From contig JALFBL010000006.1 of the NCBI GenBank assembly GCA_022773395.1, forward strand, positions 1 to 53,858: a DNA stretch of 53,858 nucleotides. The letters are read 5' to 3'. Both the position numbers and the translations under genes were made by a program. This DNA comes from Prevotella sp. Lineage in GTDB: Bacteria; Bacteroidota; Bacteroidia; Bacteroidales; Bacteroidaceae. Shown here one piece after another: positions 1 through 10,500 of the stretch (the stretch's first letter is position 1; every line of letters begins with the position of its first letter). Under the pieces are notes generated by a model. The model had not been told where the DNA came from. It made no database searches and saw only the letters and a list, made by a program, of their open reading frames with translations.

Positions 1-35
1 ACCGGCTGTCCGGTAAAATGACTATCTTTGCTCAT
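1..35 (-). CDS. IS4-family transposase, N-terminal 11 codons only
   Basis: The ATG at 35-33 opens a frame reading MSKDSHFTGQP and leaving the window. The 'HFTGQP' start is what I recall for IS4-family transposases of Bacteroidota. A -7 box TATCTTTG on the minus strand (63-56) lies 20 bases upstream of the ATG. Only 11 residues are visible, so the family call rests on this start, the promoter and the terminal repeat just outside it. Confidence 0.55.
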   Translation of the reverse strand, partial: MSKDSHFTGQP

Positions 36-136
36 GGTTATATTTTTTCCAAAAACAAAGATAACCAAAAGGGCTGATACCTCGGGAGAAGTGTCGGCCC
101 TAATTGTTGATATTAACAAAAGTTTTACCGGACAGC
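1..136 (-). mobile_element. End of an IS4-family insertion sequence (runs off the window start)
   Basis: The segment holds the first codons of a transposase reading leftward and, at 123-136, the sequence TTTTACCGGACAGC, which I take as the outer terminal inverted repeat of the element. The same 14 bases occur in inverted orientation at 5-18, inside the transposase start codons. A degraded copy of the same end (ACTGTCCGCTAAAC) is seen at 36874-36887 next to an IS4 transposase fragment, which supports the assignment. The rest of the element lies outside the window, so length and target duplication cannot be judged. Confidence 0.7.
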
Positions 137-199
137 AATAAAAAGAAATGGAAGTTCCTTGTTGCCGAGAGGTACGGAATCGTTGGGGAAACGGAACGA

Positions 200-856
200 C
201 TAAGAAACACAAAAAGCGTTGACCACAACAAAAAAACAGTATAGTTTTTTACATTCCTCGTTTGAAAGCACCGTCAGTTTGCCTTTTCTCAGTGTTGTGC
301 CATCTACATCAGCCAACGCTTTCAATGCCTTCGTGATATGTTTCTCCACTACCTTTACGGCAATGTTCAGTTGGTCGGCAATCTCCCGATTTTTCAGTCC
401 TTCAAATCTGCTTAGCATGAAAACCTCACGGGTACGCGGTGGAAGTTTGTCAATTTGGGACATGATTTCGCCTTTCAACTCCTCATAGAGCACCTTTTCA
501 TCGCTGTTCCCCCAAAAGTCTTTTCGGTACAGCAGTTCTTCGCCGTTGTTTTGCTGCGAGAGTTCCCGCTCGTAGTTTCTAACGATATTCAGATGTTTGA
601 TGTGGTTGAGACATTTGTTGCGCACCATGGTGAAGAGCATGGGAGCAACGGTATCGGAAGCAACCATCTTGCGACATTCCCACAAATGCACAAAACAATC
701 CTGCACAATATCTTGCGCTGCCTCCTCGTCTTCCACAAAGCGCGATGCGTAATTGCACAAACGGGGATGGTAAGTCTCAAATAGAAACTTAAAGGCTTGC
801 TGGTTGCCCGCCTTTATTTTTTCTATCAGTTCCACATTATCTTTTAAACCGTCCAT
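200..856 (-). CDS. ECF RNA polymerase sigma-70 factor (Bacteroides expansion type)
   Basis: A 218-residue ECF sigma factor that would direct RNA polymerase to a small set of promoters, most likely those of the adjacent FecR/SusCD/GH85 genes. Region 2 is at about residues 27-62 (YHPRLCNYASRF, then the DIVQDCFVHLWE helix). Region 4 is at about 135-182 (LPPRTREVF, then an EIADQLNIAVKVVEKHI helix-turn-helix). It is divergent from its presumed anti-sigma gene across 176 bases. The start at 856 fits the region 2 spacing and lies 23 bases after a textbook promoter. The C-terminal 30 residues past region 4 are a hydrophobic extension not needed for the fold. Regulation is inferred: FecR holds the factor until SusC is loaded with ligand. 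Confidence 0.92.
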   Translation of the reverse strand: MDGLKDNVELIEKIKAGNQQAFKFLFETYHPRLCNYASRFVEDEEAAQDIVQDCFVHLWECRKMVASDTVAPMLFTMVRNKCLNHIKHLNIVRNYERELSQQNNGEELLYRKDFWGNSDEKVLYEELKGEIMSQIDKLPPRTREVFMLSRFEGLKNREIADQLNIAVKVVEKHITKALKALADVDGTTLRKGKLTVLSNEECKKLYCFFVVVNAFCVS

Positions 857-879
857 CTGTTAGATGAAAAAGTGTTTTA

Positions 880-910
880 CAAAAGTACAAATAAATCCGA
901 ACACACCAAA
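880..910 (-). promoter_or_regulatory. Bacteroidota primary-sigma promoter for the ECF sigma gene
   Basis: On the minus strand a -33 TTTG (910-907) is followed after 19 bases by TACTTTTG (887-880), a full match to TTTG-N19-TAnnTTTG. Transcription would begin about 18 bases before the sigma start codon. The match implies housekeeping expression of the sigma gene, with control acting at the protein level. Confidence 0.8.
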
Positions 911-1032
911 ATTAAGATGCAGAAAGTGTGCAATTTGAAATAAAAACCATTTGTTTTTGAAAATTTTATAAAAAAGATAATAAGAAGGGTGGGTTTTTTA
1001 TCGTTGGGTTGTCATATATATAAAAGACGACG

Positions 1033-2019
1033 ATGAAAGATATCGAGACGACAAAAAAACTTGCCATACAATATTTCGAGGGAAGAATTTCTCGAAACGA
1101 TGAAGCGGAACTGTTCCGTTTCATTGATTCCAATGACGGAAATCGCAAAATGTTCCGCTTGTGGGAGGATGACTGGGCAGGCAATCATGTCATTGGAGAA
1201 AGCACTGGGAAAGCGTGGAAGAATCTTCAAGCGCAAATCAATGAAGAGAAGTCCCATACACCTTATCATAACATTTTCCTGCGAAACAACCGTCACTGGT
1301 TTACATTTGCCGCTGCTGCCGTCGTAGGTCTGTTCGTATTAGCTTCCATATGGTTGGCATTCTCGCTGAACAACCAAAAGGATGTGGGCGCATTCCTTTG
1401 TGACGTGCCTTATGGCAGCCGCATGAAAATGACACTGCCCGACAGTACGGTGGTTTGGCTCAACTCCGGTTCCACCTTGAAATATTCCTCTGAATTCAAC
1501 GACAACAACCGTCGTGTGGAATTGGATGGAGAAGCCTATTTTGAAGTGGCAAAACGTGGCGGGAAAGAGTTCACCGTTGGCACTCGTGGATATGAAGTGG
1601 TGGTGAAGGGAACAAAGTTCAATGTGACGGCCTACAGCGAGGACGATGTCGTCTCTACAATGCTTTTGGAGGGAAGCGTAGAGATTTTCCGCAAAAACGA
1701 GCGTTTGAAAATGCAGCCGGGCGAAGTGGTTGCCTATGACACCAAGTCTGAGAAATTCTTGAAGGCAAAGACCAGTCGGAACGTTCTTTCATGGATCAAT
1801 GAAGATACAGATTTCGATTCGATCAGTTTGGGCGATCTTGCGAAGATTTTAGAACGGAAATATGATGTGAGCATACATATAGAATCGGAGAGTTTGAAAA
1901 AAGAAAAAATCTCCATCTCCTTGAGAAACAAAGAAAGCATGGACGATGTGATGGAGGCTCTTGCAAAAGTCTTGGTCATGAAAGTAAGCCATAAGGGGAG
2001 AGAGGTCTATATAAGATAG
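1033..2019 (+). CDS. FecR-family anti-sigma factor (inner-membrane signal transducer)
   Basis: A 328-residue single-span membrane protein expected to bind the ECF sigma factor through its cytoplasmic N-terminus and to sense the SusC signalling domain in the periplasm. Residues 1-85 are the cytoplasmic anti-sigma part. A hydrophobic span lies at about 89-112 (AAAAVVGLFVLASIWLAF). The FecR domain follows (PYGSRMKMTLPDSTVVWLNS at about 125-145, then GEAYFEV and VVVKGTKFNV), with a DUF4974-type C-terminus (SISLGDLAKILERKYDV). It lies between the divergent sigma gene and the STN-bearing SusC gene, the standard arrangement for trans-envelope signalling. No TAnnTTTG box is evident in 960-1032, so its promoter may be read by the ECF factor; this is inference. 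Confidence 0.93.
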   Translation: MKDIETTKKLAIQYFEGRISRNDEAELFRFIDSNDGNRKMFRLWEDDWAGNHVIGESTGKAWKNLQAQINEEKSHTPYHNIFLRNNRHWFTFAAAAVVGLFVLASIWLAFSLNNQKDVGAFLCDVPYGSRMKMTLPDSTVVWLNSGSTLKYSSEFNDNNRRVELDGEAYFEVAKRGGKEFTVGTRGYEVVVKGTKFNVTAYSEDDVVSTMLLEGSVEIFRKNERLKMQPGEVVAYDTKSEKFLKAKTSRNVLSWINEDTDFDSISLGDLAKILERKYDVSIHIESESLKKEKISISLRNKESMDDVMEALAKVLVMKVSHKGREVYIR

Positions 2020-2121
2020 TTCGTCTTGGACTTGGGGTCGGGACGAAGAAAGAAGGCCAACACCAATAAATGATTGGAATGAAATATAAATCCTAAACAA
2101 TTAAATAAAATTATCAGTTAA

Positions 2122-5100
2122 ATGTTAGCAAGCGTGAGGAAAAAGAAAGGGAGATTGCTGTTGTCGTTGATACTCGTCTCCTTATTCAATTGTATGAGTC
2201 TGAATGCTCAAACCGTTACGAAAACGTTCCACAATGTAAACTTGAAGAACGTTCTGAAGGAAATTGAGCGCCAGACAAAACTGTCGGTTATCTACAAGGT
2301 GGATGAAGTGAACGATGATAAAAAAATTACGGTCACTTTCAAAAAAACACCGGTAAGAGAAGTGCTTTCCAAGGTACTTGACGCAGATTTGAGTTTTGAA
2401 GTGGAAAACAAGATGATCACGATTCACAAGAACAGATCATCAATCCAAAGGGTGCAACAGGGTAATCAAAATGGTAAAAAGAAGCAGATAAAGGGAAGTG
2501 TGACCGATGTCAAAGGCGAACCCCTTATCGGAGTGAGCATCCTTGTAAAAGGAAGTGGAAGTGGTGTGGTTACGGATATAGACGGTAACTACACCCTTAC
2601 CACTGACGTGGACAGCCCCGTGCTTGTTTATTCATACATAGGATACACCCAACAGACTGTTGCAGCCAATGGACGCCATCAAATCAATGTTGTTCTTCAG
2701 GAAGAGAGCACGATGATCAACGAAGTGGTTGTCACGGCAATGGGTATTCAGCGAAAGGAAAAATCGCTGACTTATGCTACCCAACAGGTGAAGAGCGAAG
2801 ATCTGATGCGTGTGCAAGAATCCAATGTCGCCAATTCGCTGGAAGGTAAAATTTCCGGAATTACGATTACCCCCAATGCCGGTGGAGCTGGTGGTTCTTC
2901 AAAGATTGTATTGCGCGGCAACAAATCTATCTTAGGAAACAGTGCCCCGCTGATTGTTGTGGATGGTGTCCCAATGTCGAACAGCACACGCGGACAGATT
3001 ACCAACGAAGCGAACATAACTTATACGGGAGGTTCGGAAGGCGGTGACCCACTGTCCAACATCAACCCAGACGACATTGAATCCATCAACGTGCTGAAAG
3101 GTGCCAATGCGGCGGCCTTGTATGGTTCGGCGGCGGCCAACGGCGTCGTGATGATTTCTACAAAGAAAGGCAAAGAAGGAAAACTCTCGGTCAGTGTTTC
3201 GTCAAACATTACTTTCGACACTCCGCTTTTGACCCCTGACATCCAGAATATTTATGGTGCGGCAGTCAATGCTTCGGGAGGTCTCAGTCTGGGAAGCTGG
3301 GGCGAAAAGGTGACGGATAGAGATCCGGGGCAATTGATCATCAAATCTCCATTTGATTCCGAATCTCCGTTCGCCCAGAACAAATACAACGAGGTGCATC
3401 TGCGCAATTATGTGAAGAACGATGTTGATGAATTTTACCGTACAGGTGTCACTGCAAACAATTCAATCTCTTTGTCGGGTGGAACGGAAAAGATTCAAAC
3501 TTATTTTTCCTATGCCAATTCTCATGCCGATGGTATGGTTGACAAAAATTCTTACAACCGTAATACGTTTGCCTTCAGACAATCGTACAACCTCTTTGAC
3601 AATCGCGTGAAAATCGATGCGTCCATCAATTATGTTCAGACTGTCACGAGAAACCGTCCCGGCGGTGGTACGGTGCTCAATCCCATCTACCATCTTTATA
3701 CCACTCCACGCAACGTGGACATGGATTACTACCGTGACAACTATTTTGTGGAAAACGGGAAATGGATTGCAAGAAAGCAGCAGCACTATGTAGCCATTTC
3801 AAACACCGATTATAAATTGGTGACAGAGGATGTGGAACTGGAAGGGTTGATGCAGAACTGGGCATATATGGGGAGCGATCAAAACAACCCCTACTGGCTG
3901 ACACGTATGAATACAAGCAAGCAGAGGGTGGATCGGGTTTATGGTTTGGTGAACGGGAAACTGACCCTCCTTCCGGGCCTGGATTTCCAGGCGCGTGTAA
4001 GTTTCGACCATACGAAATTCGATGGAGACACCCGCAGATATGCCACGACATTCATCCCCTCGTCCATGGAACTCTACGGACGTTATTGGAAGTCGTACGA
4101 CAAAACGACGGAAATTTATACAGACTACTTGCTTTCCTATAACAAGACCTTCAACAATACCTGGAGCGTTTCGGCAACAGCAGGGTGGGTGGGACACGTC
4201 ACTCGCACTGTGAGCCAGACCACCGATGTGCAGGCCACCTACGTGGATCCCATGATGCAGTTGCCCTCAACGCGTGTCAACTGGTTCGACGTACAGGCCG
4301 GAGGCATGCAGGCCACATATTCCAATACCATTACCAACTGGGACAAGGCAGCCTTGTTTACGGCACAGTTGGGCTGGAAAGACATGGTTTACCTGGATGC
4401 CTCATACCGTCAGGACTGGTATCGCGCCTTCCGGCAGTTCAAAGGTCGTGGCACTCCGGAAAGTTATGGTTATTTCGGAGTGGGAGCGAATGCCATTGTT
4501 AGCTCGTTGGCGAAATTGCCCGAATGGATTTCATACATGAAGTATCGTGCGTCTTATTCAGAAGTAGGTAACTCTATTCCTAACCAAGTCTTTGCAAAAG
4601 GCACACTTGATTTGAGAACAGGAGCCATTTCTCCAAGTCCTTATTCTTCGTTCAAGAATCCACGCCCTGAAAAGACAAAATCGTTTGAAACGGGTGTCGA
4701 GGCATCATTTTTCGGAAGCCGTTTGGATTTTGACCTTACTTACTACAATGCGATTTCAACCGACCAGTATATGCAGGCAGCAAATGCTACCGGCAAACTG
4801 GAACCCATCAACTCCGGTAAAATCCGCAACCAGGGCATTGAGACAACCGTCGGCTATCATTTCCGTTTCGGTAAGGACATGCGTTGGAAAACCGCTGTAA
4901 ACTTCTCTTACAACGACAACGAAATTCTTGAAACCACATACAACGATGATGGCAGCGAGCGTTTGGTTTATCAGGATGTGGCAGGAGTTCGTGTACGCTA
5001 TAACAAAGGTGGGTCGATTGGAGACATGTATGTTTCTGATTATAAACGCAATGCCGATGGTACATTGGCCGTTACGAGCGATGGTAACCTGCTGTTCGAG

Positions 5101-5673
5101 ACAGAGGCAAACAAAAAATACAAGATATATGCTGGAAACATGAACTCCAAATACCAATTGGGCTGGAGCAATACTTTCAGTTATAAAGATTTCCAACTGT
5201 TCTTCTTGGTAAATGGCCGTATTGGAGGAAAGGTGATTTCGCTGACCGAAGCCTATTTGGACAATCTCGGACTTTCGCAACGTACGGCAGAAGCAAGATT
5301 GAATGCAGAGAGAAACAACCTCACTGTTAATGGAAAGGCTGCCATGTATTTGCCCGACGGAAGCAACAGGCTGGTTCCCATTGAGAACTATTACAGCAGT
5401 TTGGGCGGTTCAAAGAATCCGCTGGAATACATTTACAATGGAACGAATTTCCGCCTGCGGGAACTTTCCTTTGGCTATACCTTCCGTGGACTTTTGGGGG
5501 CAGGGCGCAACTTGAACGTTTCATTCATCGCACGCAACTTGTTCTTCCTTTATAAGGATTGCCCAACAGATCCCGATGTGTCTCTCTCCACAGGAAACGG
5601 GTTGGGCGCATTCGAGATGTTCAATCTTCCCTCTTCACGTTCATACGGCCTTTCAATAAAACTCACGCTTTAA
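2122..5673 (+). CDS. SusC/RagA-family TonB-linked outer-membrane protein with STN signalling domain
   Basis: An 1183-residue TonB-dependent transporter of the SusC class, the barrel of a SusCD glycan importer in the outer membrane. A signal peptide (LLLSLILVSLFNCMSLNAQ) ends near residue 30. An STN (secretin/TonB N-terminal) domain covers about 36-102, a carboxypeptidase-regulatory-like domain about 122-195 (GSVTDVKGEPLIGVSILVKG), and a TonB box/EVVVTA segment about 200-206. The plug (SSKIVLRGNKSILGNSAPLIVVDGVP) and barrel follow, ending in an aromatic-rich strand. The STN domain marks it as a signalling transporter that contacts FecR. It is followed after 8 bases by the SusD partner and then a GH85 enzyme, so the likely substrate is an N-glycan fragment (inference). 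Confidence 0.95.
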   Translation: MLASVRKKKGRLLLSLILVSLFNCMSLNAQTVTKTFHNVNLKNVLKEIERQTKLSVIYKVDEVNDDKKITVTFKKTPVREVLSKVLDADLSFEVENKMITIHKNRSSIQRVQQGNQNGKKKQIKGSVTDVKGEPLIGVSILVKGSGSGVVTDIDGNYTLTTDVDSPVLVYSYIGYTQQTVAANGRHQINVVLQEESTMINEVVVTAMGIQRKEKSLTYATQQVKSEDLMRVQESNVANSLEGKISGITITPNAGGAGGSSKIVLRGNKSILGNSAPLIVVDGVPMSNSTRGQITNEANITYTGGSEGGDPLSNINPDDIESINVLKGANAAALYGSAAANGVVMISTKKGKEGKLSVSVSSNITFDTPLLTPDIQNIYGAAVNASGGLSLGSWGEKVTDRDPGQLIIKSPFDSESPFAQNKYNEVHLRNYVKNDVDEFYRTGVTANNSISLSGGTEKIQTYFSYANSHADGMVDKNSYNRNTFAFRQSYNLFDNRVKIDASINYVQTVTRNRPGGGTVLNPIYHLYTTPRNVDMDYYRDNYFVENGKWIARKQQHYVAISNTDYKLVTEDVELEGLMQNWAYMGSDQNNPYWLTRMNTSKQRVDRVYGLVNGKLTLLPGLDFQARVSFDHTKFDGDTRRYATTFIPSSMELYGRYWKSYDKTTEIYTDYLLSYNKTFNNTWSVSATAGWVGHVTRTVSQTTDVQATYVDPMMQLPSTRVNWFDVQAGGMQATYSNTITNWDKAALFTAQLGWKDMVYLDASYRQDWYRAFRQFKGRGTPESYGYFGVGANAIVSSLAKLPEWISYMKYRASYSEVGNSIPNQVFAKGTLDLRTGAISPSPYSSFKNPRPEKTKSFETGVEASFFGSRLDFDLTYYNAISTDQYMQAANATGKLEPINSGKIRNQGIETTVGYHFRFGKDMRWKTAVNFSYNDNEILETTYNDDGSERLVYQDVAGVRVRYNKGGSIGDMYVSDYKRNADGTLAVTSDGNLLFETEANKKYKIYAGNMNSKYQLGWSNTFSYKDFQLFFLVNGRIGGKVISLTEAYLDNLGLSQRTAEARLNAERNNLTVNGKAAMYLPDGSNRLVPIENYYSSLGGSKNPLEYIYNGTNFRLRELSFGYTFRGLLGAGRNLNVSFIARNLFFLYKDCPTDPDVSLSTGNGLGAFEMFNLPSSRSYGLSIKLTL

Positions 5674-5681
5674 AATATATA

Positions 5682-7472
5682 ATGATGAAAAGATATAAGA
5701 TTCTTGGAATGATGGCATCGCTCGGCGTTGCATTGTGTACTCAGTCTTGCCTGGACTTCGATGAGCCGATAGATGATTTTAGGGCTACCGATGTTGTCTT
5801 GGAAGAAGAAATTCTAAAGGGTAATGCCGATTCTATCGACTATGTTACCCAATATACAGCAGAACAGGTGGATTCTGCCAAGAAACATCTGTCAAAATAT
5901 TTGGGGCAGCTTAGAGGAGCGCAGTTCTATCTGTGTGGTGGAAAAGAGGGACAACTCCCTCCACATTCCTACCAGTTCCAAAACACGTTGGCATTTGCAT
6001 ACGCACAGTATGGGGTCGTTCCCCATCAGGACTTTGCCTTTGCTCCCGAACTGCTTTCCACCTACAATGTGAGCGGAAGTTGGAATAATGGTGCAAACGG
6101 GCAGTATGGCAGCACAAGAAACAGTCTTACTCCCTTGTTGAACCATGCGGCTGTTGATACCATACCTGAAATCAAGGCCATGGTGTTGCTGATGTTCGAC
6201 CATGCCACCATTCAGGTGGCCGACCTTTATGGCCCTGTGCCCTATAGCGATTTCAAAGACAACAAGGAAAGTGCAGTGTTGAAATACAACGACATGCGCT
6301 CCATCTATCTGAGTGTTGAAGCAAACGTTGACACCATAGTGAAATGTTTCAGGGCTTATGAGAAGCGTTCTCCTGAGTACAAGAGCAAGATTCAATCTCT
6401 GAAAAGAGCCTACGATTTGATGACTCAAGACAAAGTCAATTCTATGGAAGGCTTCGAAACATGGATCCGGTTTGCCAACTCGCTAAAGCTTCGCATGGCC
6501 ATGCACATGGTGAAGATTGAACCCGAACTGGCAAAGAAATGGGCGGAAGAGGCTGTTGCCGATGGTGTCATTGATGATTCGAAATATGAGATTGGAATGT
6601 CTCCAAAGGATGTCGTTACCCGCATCCATCCCTTGTGCGGCCTGTTCCAGTGGGGAGATATGCGCTTAAGCGCATCATTCGAAAGCCTGATGAACAGTTT
6701 GCAGCATCCTTATAAGGATATGCTGTTCAAGAAAAACAGCGGAGACTTGATGAATGGAAATGAAGTGACCATGCCTGCCAATTCGAAGGTCGTAGGCATC
6801 CGCTCGGGTGTCCATACGGGCAAGGGACAGGCCTATGAGGTCAATCAGTTCATCGGTTTCAGCACCATCGATTCGGATGTGTTCCAGTTCGCACCCGTTT
6901 ATCTTTTCAAGTGGGCCGAAATTGACTTTTTGCGTGCCGAAGGTGCATTGCGTGGCTGGAATATGGGCGGAACCGCCAAGTTCTTTTATGAGCGCGGCAT
7001 TAGAAATTCCAGTTTCTATGAGCCGGGAAGTGAAGAGGAAAGAGGATTTGCTGCATTGCTGGAGAAGTACATGGATACAGAGCAGCCCAGGGAATATAAG
7101 TATGTAGATCCTACAGGCTCTTCTCCTGACATCCAAAGCACGACGAAAATCGGTGTGAAATGGAATGAAGGTGATGCCAACGAACTGAAACTCGAAAAGA
7201 TCATCACACAGAAATATATTGCCTTGTTCCCCAACTGTTTTGAGGCATGGGGAGAAATGCGCCGCACGGGCTATCCCAAGTTGTTCCCTGTTCTTAACAC
7301 CCAAGATGGTGACGGGAGCTTGAAGGAGGGTGATTTGGTTCGCCGAATGCTTTTCCCGAACGACGACGAGGCTTCTCTGAAAGCGATTCGGGAAACTGGC
7401 TTGAAGGCTCTGGGAGGTGCCGATTTGCAAGGAACCCGTATCTGGTGGGATGTTGATAAACCTAATTTTTAA
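5682..7472 (+). CDS. SusD/RagB-family nutrient-binding outer-membrane lipoprotein
   Basis: A 596-residue surface lipoprotein that would cap the upstream SusC barrel and bind glycan. I place the start at ATG 5682, 8 bases after the susC stop, because it gives a proper lipoprotein signal (MMKRYKILGMMASLGVALCTQSC, lipid cysteine C23). The in-frame ATG at 5559 would begin inside susC and bury the signal. Helical SusD-type segments are seen throughout (KAMVLLMFDHATIQVADLYG, then FETWIRFANSLKLRMAMHMV, then YLFKWAEIDFLRAEGALRG). It resembles the SusD-like_2 branch rather than classical SusD. It belongs to one operon with susC and the GH85 gene. Confidence 0.92.
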   Translation: MMKRYKILGMMASLGVALCTQSCLDFDEPIDDFRATDVVLEEEILKGNADSIDYVTQYTAEQVDSAKKHLSKYLGQLRGAQFYLCGGKEGQLPPHSYQFQNTLAFAYAQYGVVPHQDFAFAPELLSTYNVSGSWNNGANGQYGSTRNSLTPLLNHAAVDTIPEIKAMVLLMFDHATIQVADLYGPVPYSDFKDNKESAVLKYNDMRSIYLSVEANVDTIVKCFRAYEKRSPEYKSKIQSLKRAYDLMTQDKVNSMEGFETWIRFANSLKLRMAMHMVKIEPELAKKWAEEAVADGVIDDSKYEIGMSPKDVVTRIHPLCGLFQWGDMRLSASFESLMNSLQHPYKDMLFKKNSGDLMNGNEVTMPANSKVVGIRSGVHTGKGQAYEVNQFIGFSTIDSDVFQFAPVYLFKWAEIDFLRAEGALRGWNMGGTAKFFYERGIRNSSFYEPGSEEERGFAALLEKYMDTEQPREYKYVDPTGSSPDIQSTTKIGVKWNEGDANELKLEKIITQKYIALFPNCFEAWGEMRRTGYPKLFPVLNTQDGDGSLKEGDLVRRMLFPNDDEASLKAIRETGLKALGGADLQGTRIWWDVDKPNF

Positions 7473-7535
7473 TTATTGGGCGGGTTGATAGAATCTTTTG
7501 GTTCTGTCGGCTTGCCTCCTAAAACCAATGTTATT

Positions 7536-10500
7536 ATGAAGAGTTCTACTCGAAAAATTTTTCTGATGGGTATGGCACTGGCAGCGATTCAGGTGTCGGC
7601 CCAAGAATTGAAAGACGGGTATGTGAAGTGGGGAGTTAATAGTACCACTTTCCATAAGACCCTTGGTAGTTGGACCCCGGGAAGTGCCGTGAATGAAGAC
7701 GACAACTTTTTCATCTCACGCATCAGGCCGAAAGTTCGTTTCCGCAACAAGGAAACTCAAGTGCGTTTGGACTTGAATGAAACCAACGACAAGCGTTTGC
7801 TGGCCTGGCTACCCTTCAACACATCCGGTAAGAATGCACTCCCCGATGGAGTGTTCGATTCAGACGTGTTCTCCATGTGGCCGTATGTGAGCCATTGGGG
7901 AAACTTCAGTGCGCCACTGGGACGTGTACCTGGCTCTTTGCTCGATGTGGCCCATAAAAATGGTGTTGCCGTATCTTCTGTTGCCAGTATTCCTTATGGA
8001 GAAATTACCGATGAATACAATACGATGCTTACCGGATTGGCGCAGCAAGATGCCGGAAAGGCGGCCAAGTTCCTCAGTTATTACGGTGTTGATGGATTGG
8101 ACTATAACTCCGAATTTTATGGCGATTTTGAAATGTTGTCCAATCTTCGTGATTTCCATGCGGCACTGGTCAAGAAAATAAAGCCTGTCAATCCTCTGTT
8201 CGAGAATATTTGGTATGACGGAACGGACGATGACGGGAATGTCAGTTTCGACCGCGGATTGGGCGGTCACAACAAAGAGACTTGGGGATATGGCGACAAC
8301 GTCCGCACTTCCCTGTTTTTCAACTACAACTGGAACAAGGGTGACGTGTTGCCAAACTCTGAGAAAATGGCAAAAGAGTTGGGGCGCAGTCCGCTTGACC
8401 TCTATTGTGGTGTTAATATGCAGGGTGGTGAACCGAAAGGAACCAGCTGGACGCTTTTGAAAAACTACAATCTGTCTATCGGGTTGTGGGGTGCCCACTC
8501 AGAAAGCATGTTCTGGGAAAGCCGTGCAGAGAAAGGCAGCGATGCTGATATCAAACAGCGCACATACATGCTCCGTACAGAGCGTTGGTTTACCGGTGGA
8601 AGCAGAAACCCTGCCAATTGTCCCGAAGTCATCAACTCTATGAATTATGGTGCGGACAACACTTCTTTCCATGGCATGTCTTCATTCATGACTGCCAAGA
8701 GTTCTTTGCAATGGAATCTTTCCGAAGAACCCTTCATCACCTATTTCAATCTTGGAAATGGCAAATATTTCAATTGGAAGGGTGAGCGCATGAACAATCT
8801 TGCTTGGTATAACATAGGTGTACAGGACTACTTGCCCACATGGCGGTGGTGGTTTGCCGGCAAATTGCTGGGCCGCACTGCAGCAGATGTTCCCGCCAAT
8901 GGATTGGATGCTGAATTCTCATGGGATGAAGCATTTGTCGGAGGTTCATGTATGCGTGTATTTGGCAGCATAGCGGAAGAGTACCTGCACCTGTTCAAGA
9001 CACAATTCGCATTGAAATCGGGCGATGTCATCACACTGCGCTATAAACTCAAGGCGGGTCATACAGACATGAAACTGAACCTGTCGGCAGTAGGAAGCGA
9101 AACTTCGGCTGTGGCTTACGACCTCTGCTCCGTAGGTGACGAGGCCAATGAAGATGCCTGGGTAGAAAAGAAAATTGTTGTAGGCAATGATTTTGACGGA
9201 AAGGAATTGGCTTTGGTCGCATTGAAATTCAACAATGCCGATGCACTTGACCTCTACCTCGGTGAGTTCTCGATTGTTCGCGGCTCGTTTGCAAAGCCTG
9301 CACAGCCAGAAATCACCGGCGCCAAGATGCTGGCGTTCAGCAAGGCCGGTATGGATGCCAAGGTTATCTTCAAGATGGCCAACAACAAGCCGGCGGATGA
9401 AGTTTGCTATAACAGCGATGTGCAGACATCAATGTTCAAACTCTATGCACAGCAAGAAAACGAGAATCCCGTCTTGATGGGCATCACCACATCTTGGGCC
9501 GGCCTGTTGTATTCAATCCCTGTTAATTTCAACGCTGCAAGCGAGAAAGTTCGCATTGGTGTTTCCGCTGTTTCGATGGACATGGCAACCGAGTCTGAAA
9601 TTGCATGGACAAACTATATGGAACCTGTTGCCTATACGTCGGATGACGAAATTGGCATCAGTCAGACAACCATCAAGCCCGACGAGGAATTCAGTCTCTA
9701 TTATCTGGATCCCAAGCACGAAGAAGGTACTTGGAAGGTTGTTGACAAAAATAACAATGTGAAGTTTGAAGGCAAAGGACGCGAGGTTGTTGTCAAAGGT
9801 TTGAGCGAAGTTGGCTCTTACAATCTCGTGCTCAATGGGAAAGTAAATGGCCGGGAAACCGAGCGTGTGTTCGCCGGGTATATCCAGGTAACTCCATGGG
9901 CAACAGGTGCACTTCCAAAAGTCCTTGCCCTTACTGCCAATGGCGCTGAGGCCGATATTAATGTTGAGACCAATGGGAAAGTTGCCATGGCCTATACCGG
10001 CCGTCAGGCAGACGGAACCCTTTCGCGAGCCATCGACATGCAAGAAAAACCTGTTGTCTTTAAGGCAAAAGATGCTGGTTTCAATACGGCCAATAAGGCT
10101 TGGACATTGTCATTCTGGGTGAAGTTCAACACCATTGACGGTATCAGCGGCAGAACGCAACTGGTGGATTTGCGCGATCCGTTCACCGGCTGGCCACAAA
10201 ACAACTGGGGATGCTTCTGGTCAACATACGACTCAAAGAGCAAGACGCTTACGTTTACCATCCGCGACAACAACTACGGCGGGCCTGAACACACCCAGAA
10301 CTGGAAAGTTGATTTCGCGGAAGGTTCTTGGACACATGTTGCTTATGTCATGGAGCACAAGGACGGAGCCGGCGTACGCGAAAGAATCTACATCAACGGC
10401 AAAGAGGCTGAGGCTTTGAATTGGAAGTTAGGCGACAAAACCGGCAATGGCTACATTGAGCAATACCACAACACCACAGCATGGTGGGACAATGCATACA

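Noticed and set aside
5559..5681. Upstream ATG extension of the first SusD gene
   Set aside because: It lies inside susC and would bury the lipoprotein signal; ATG 5682 is the functional start.
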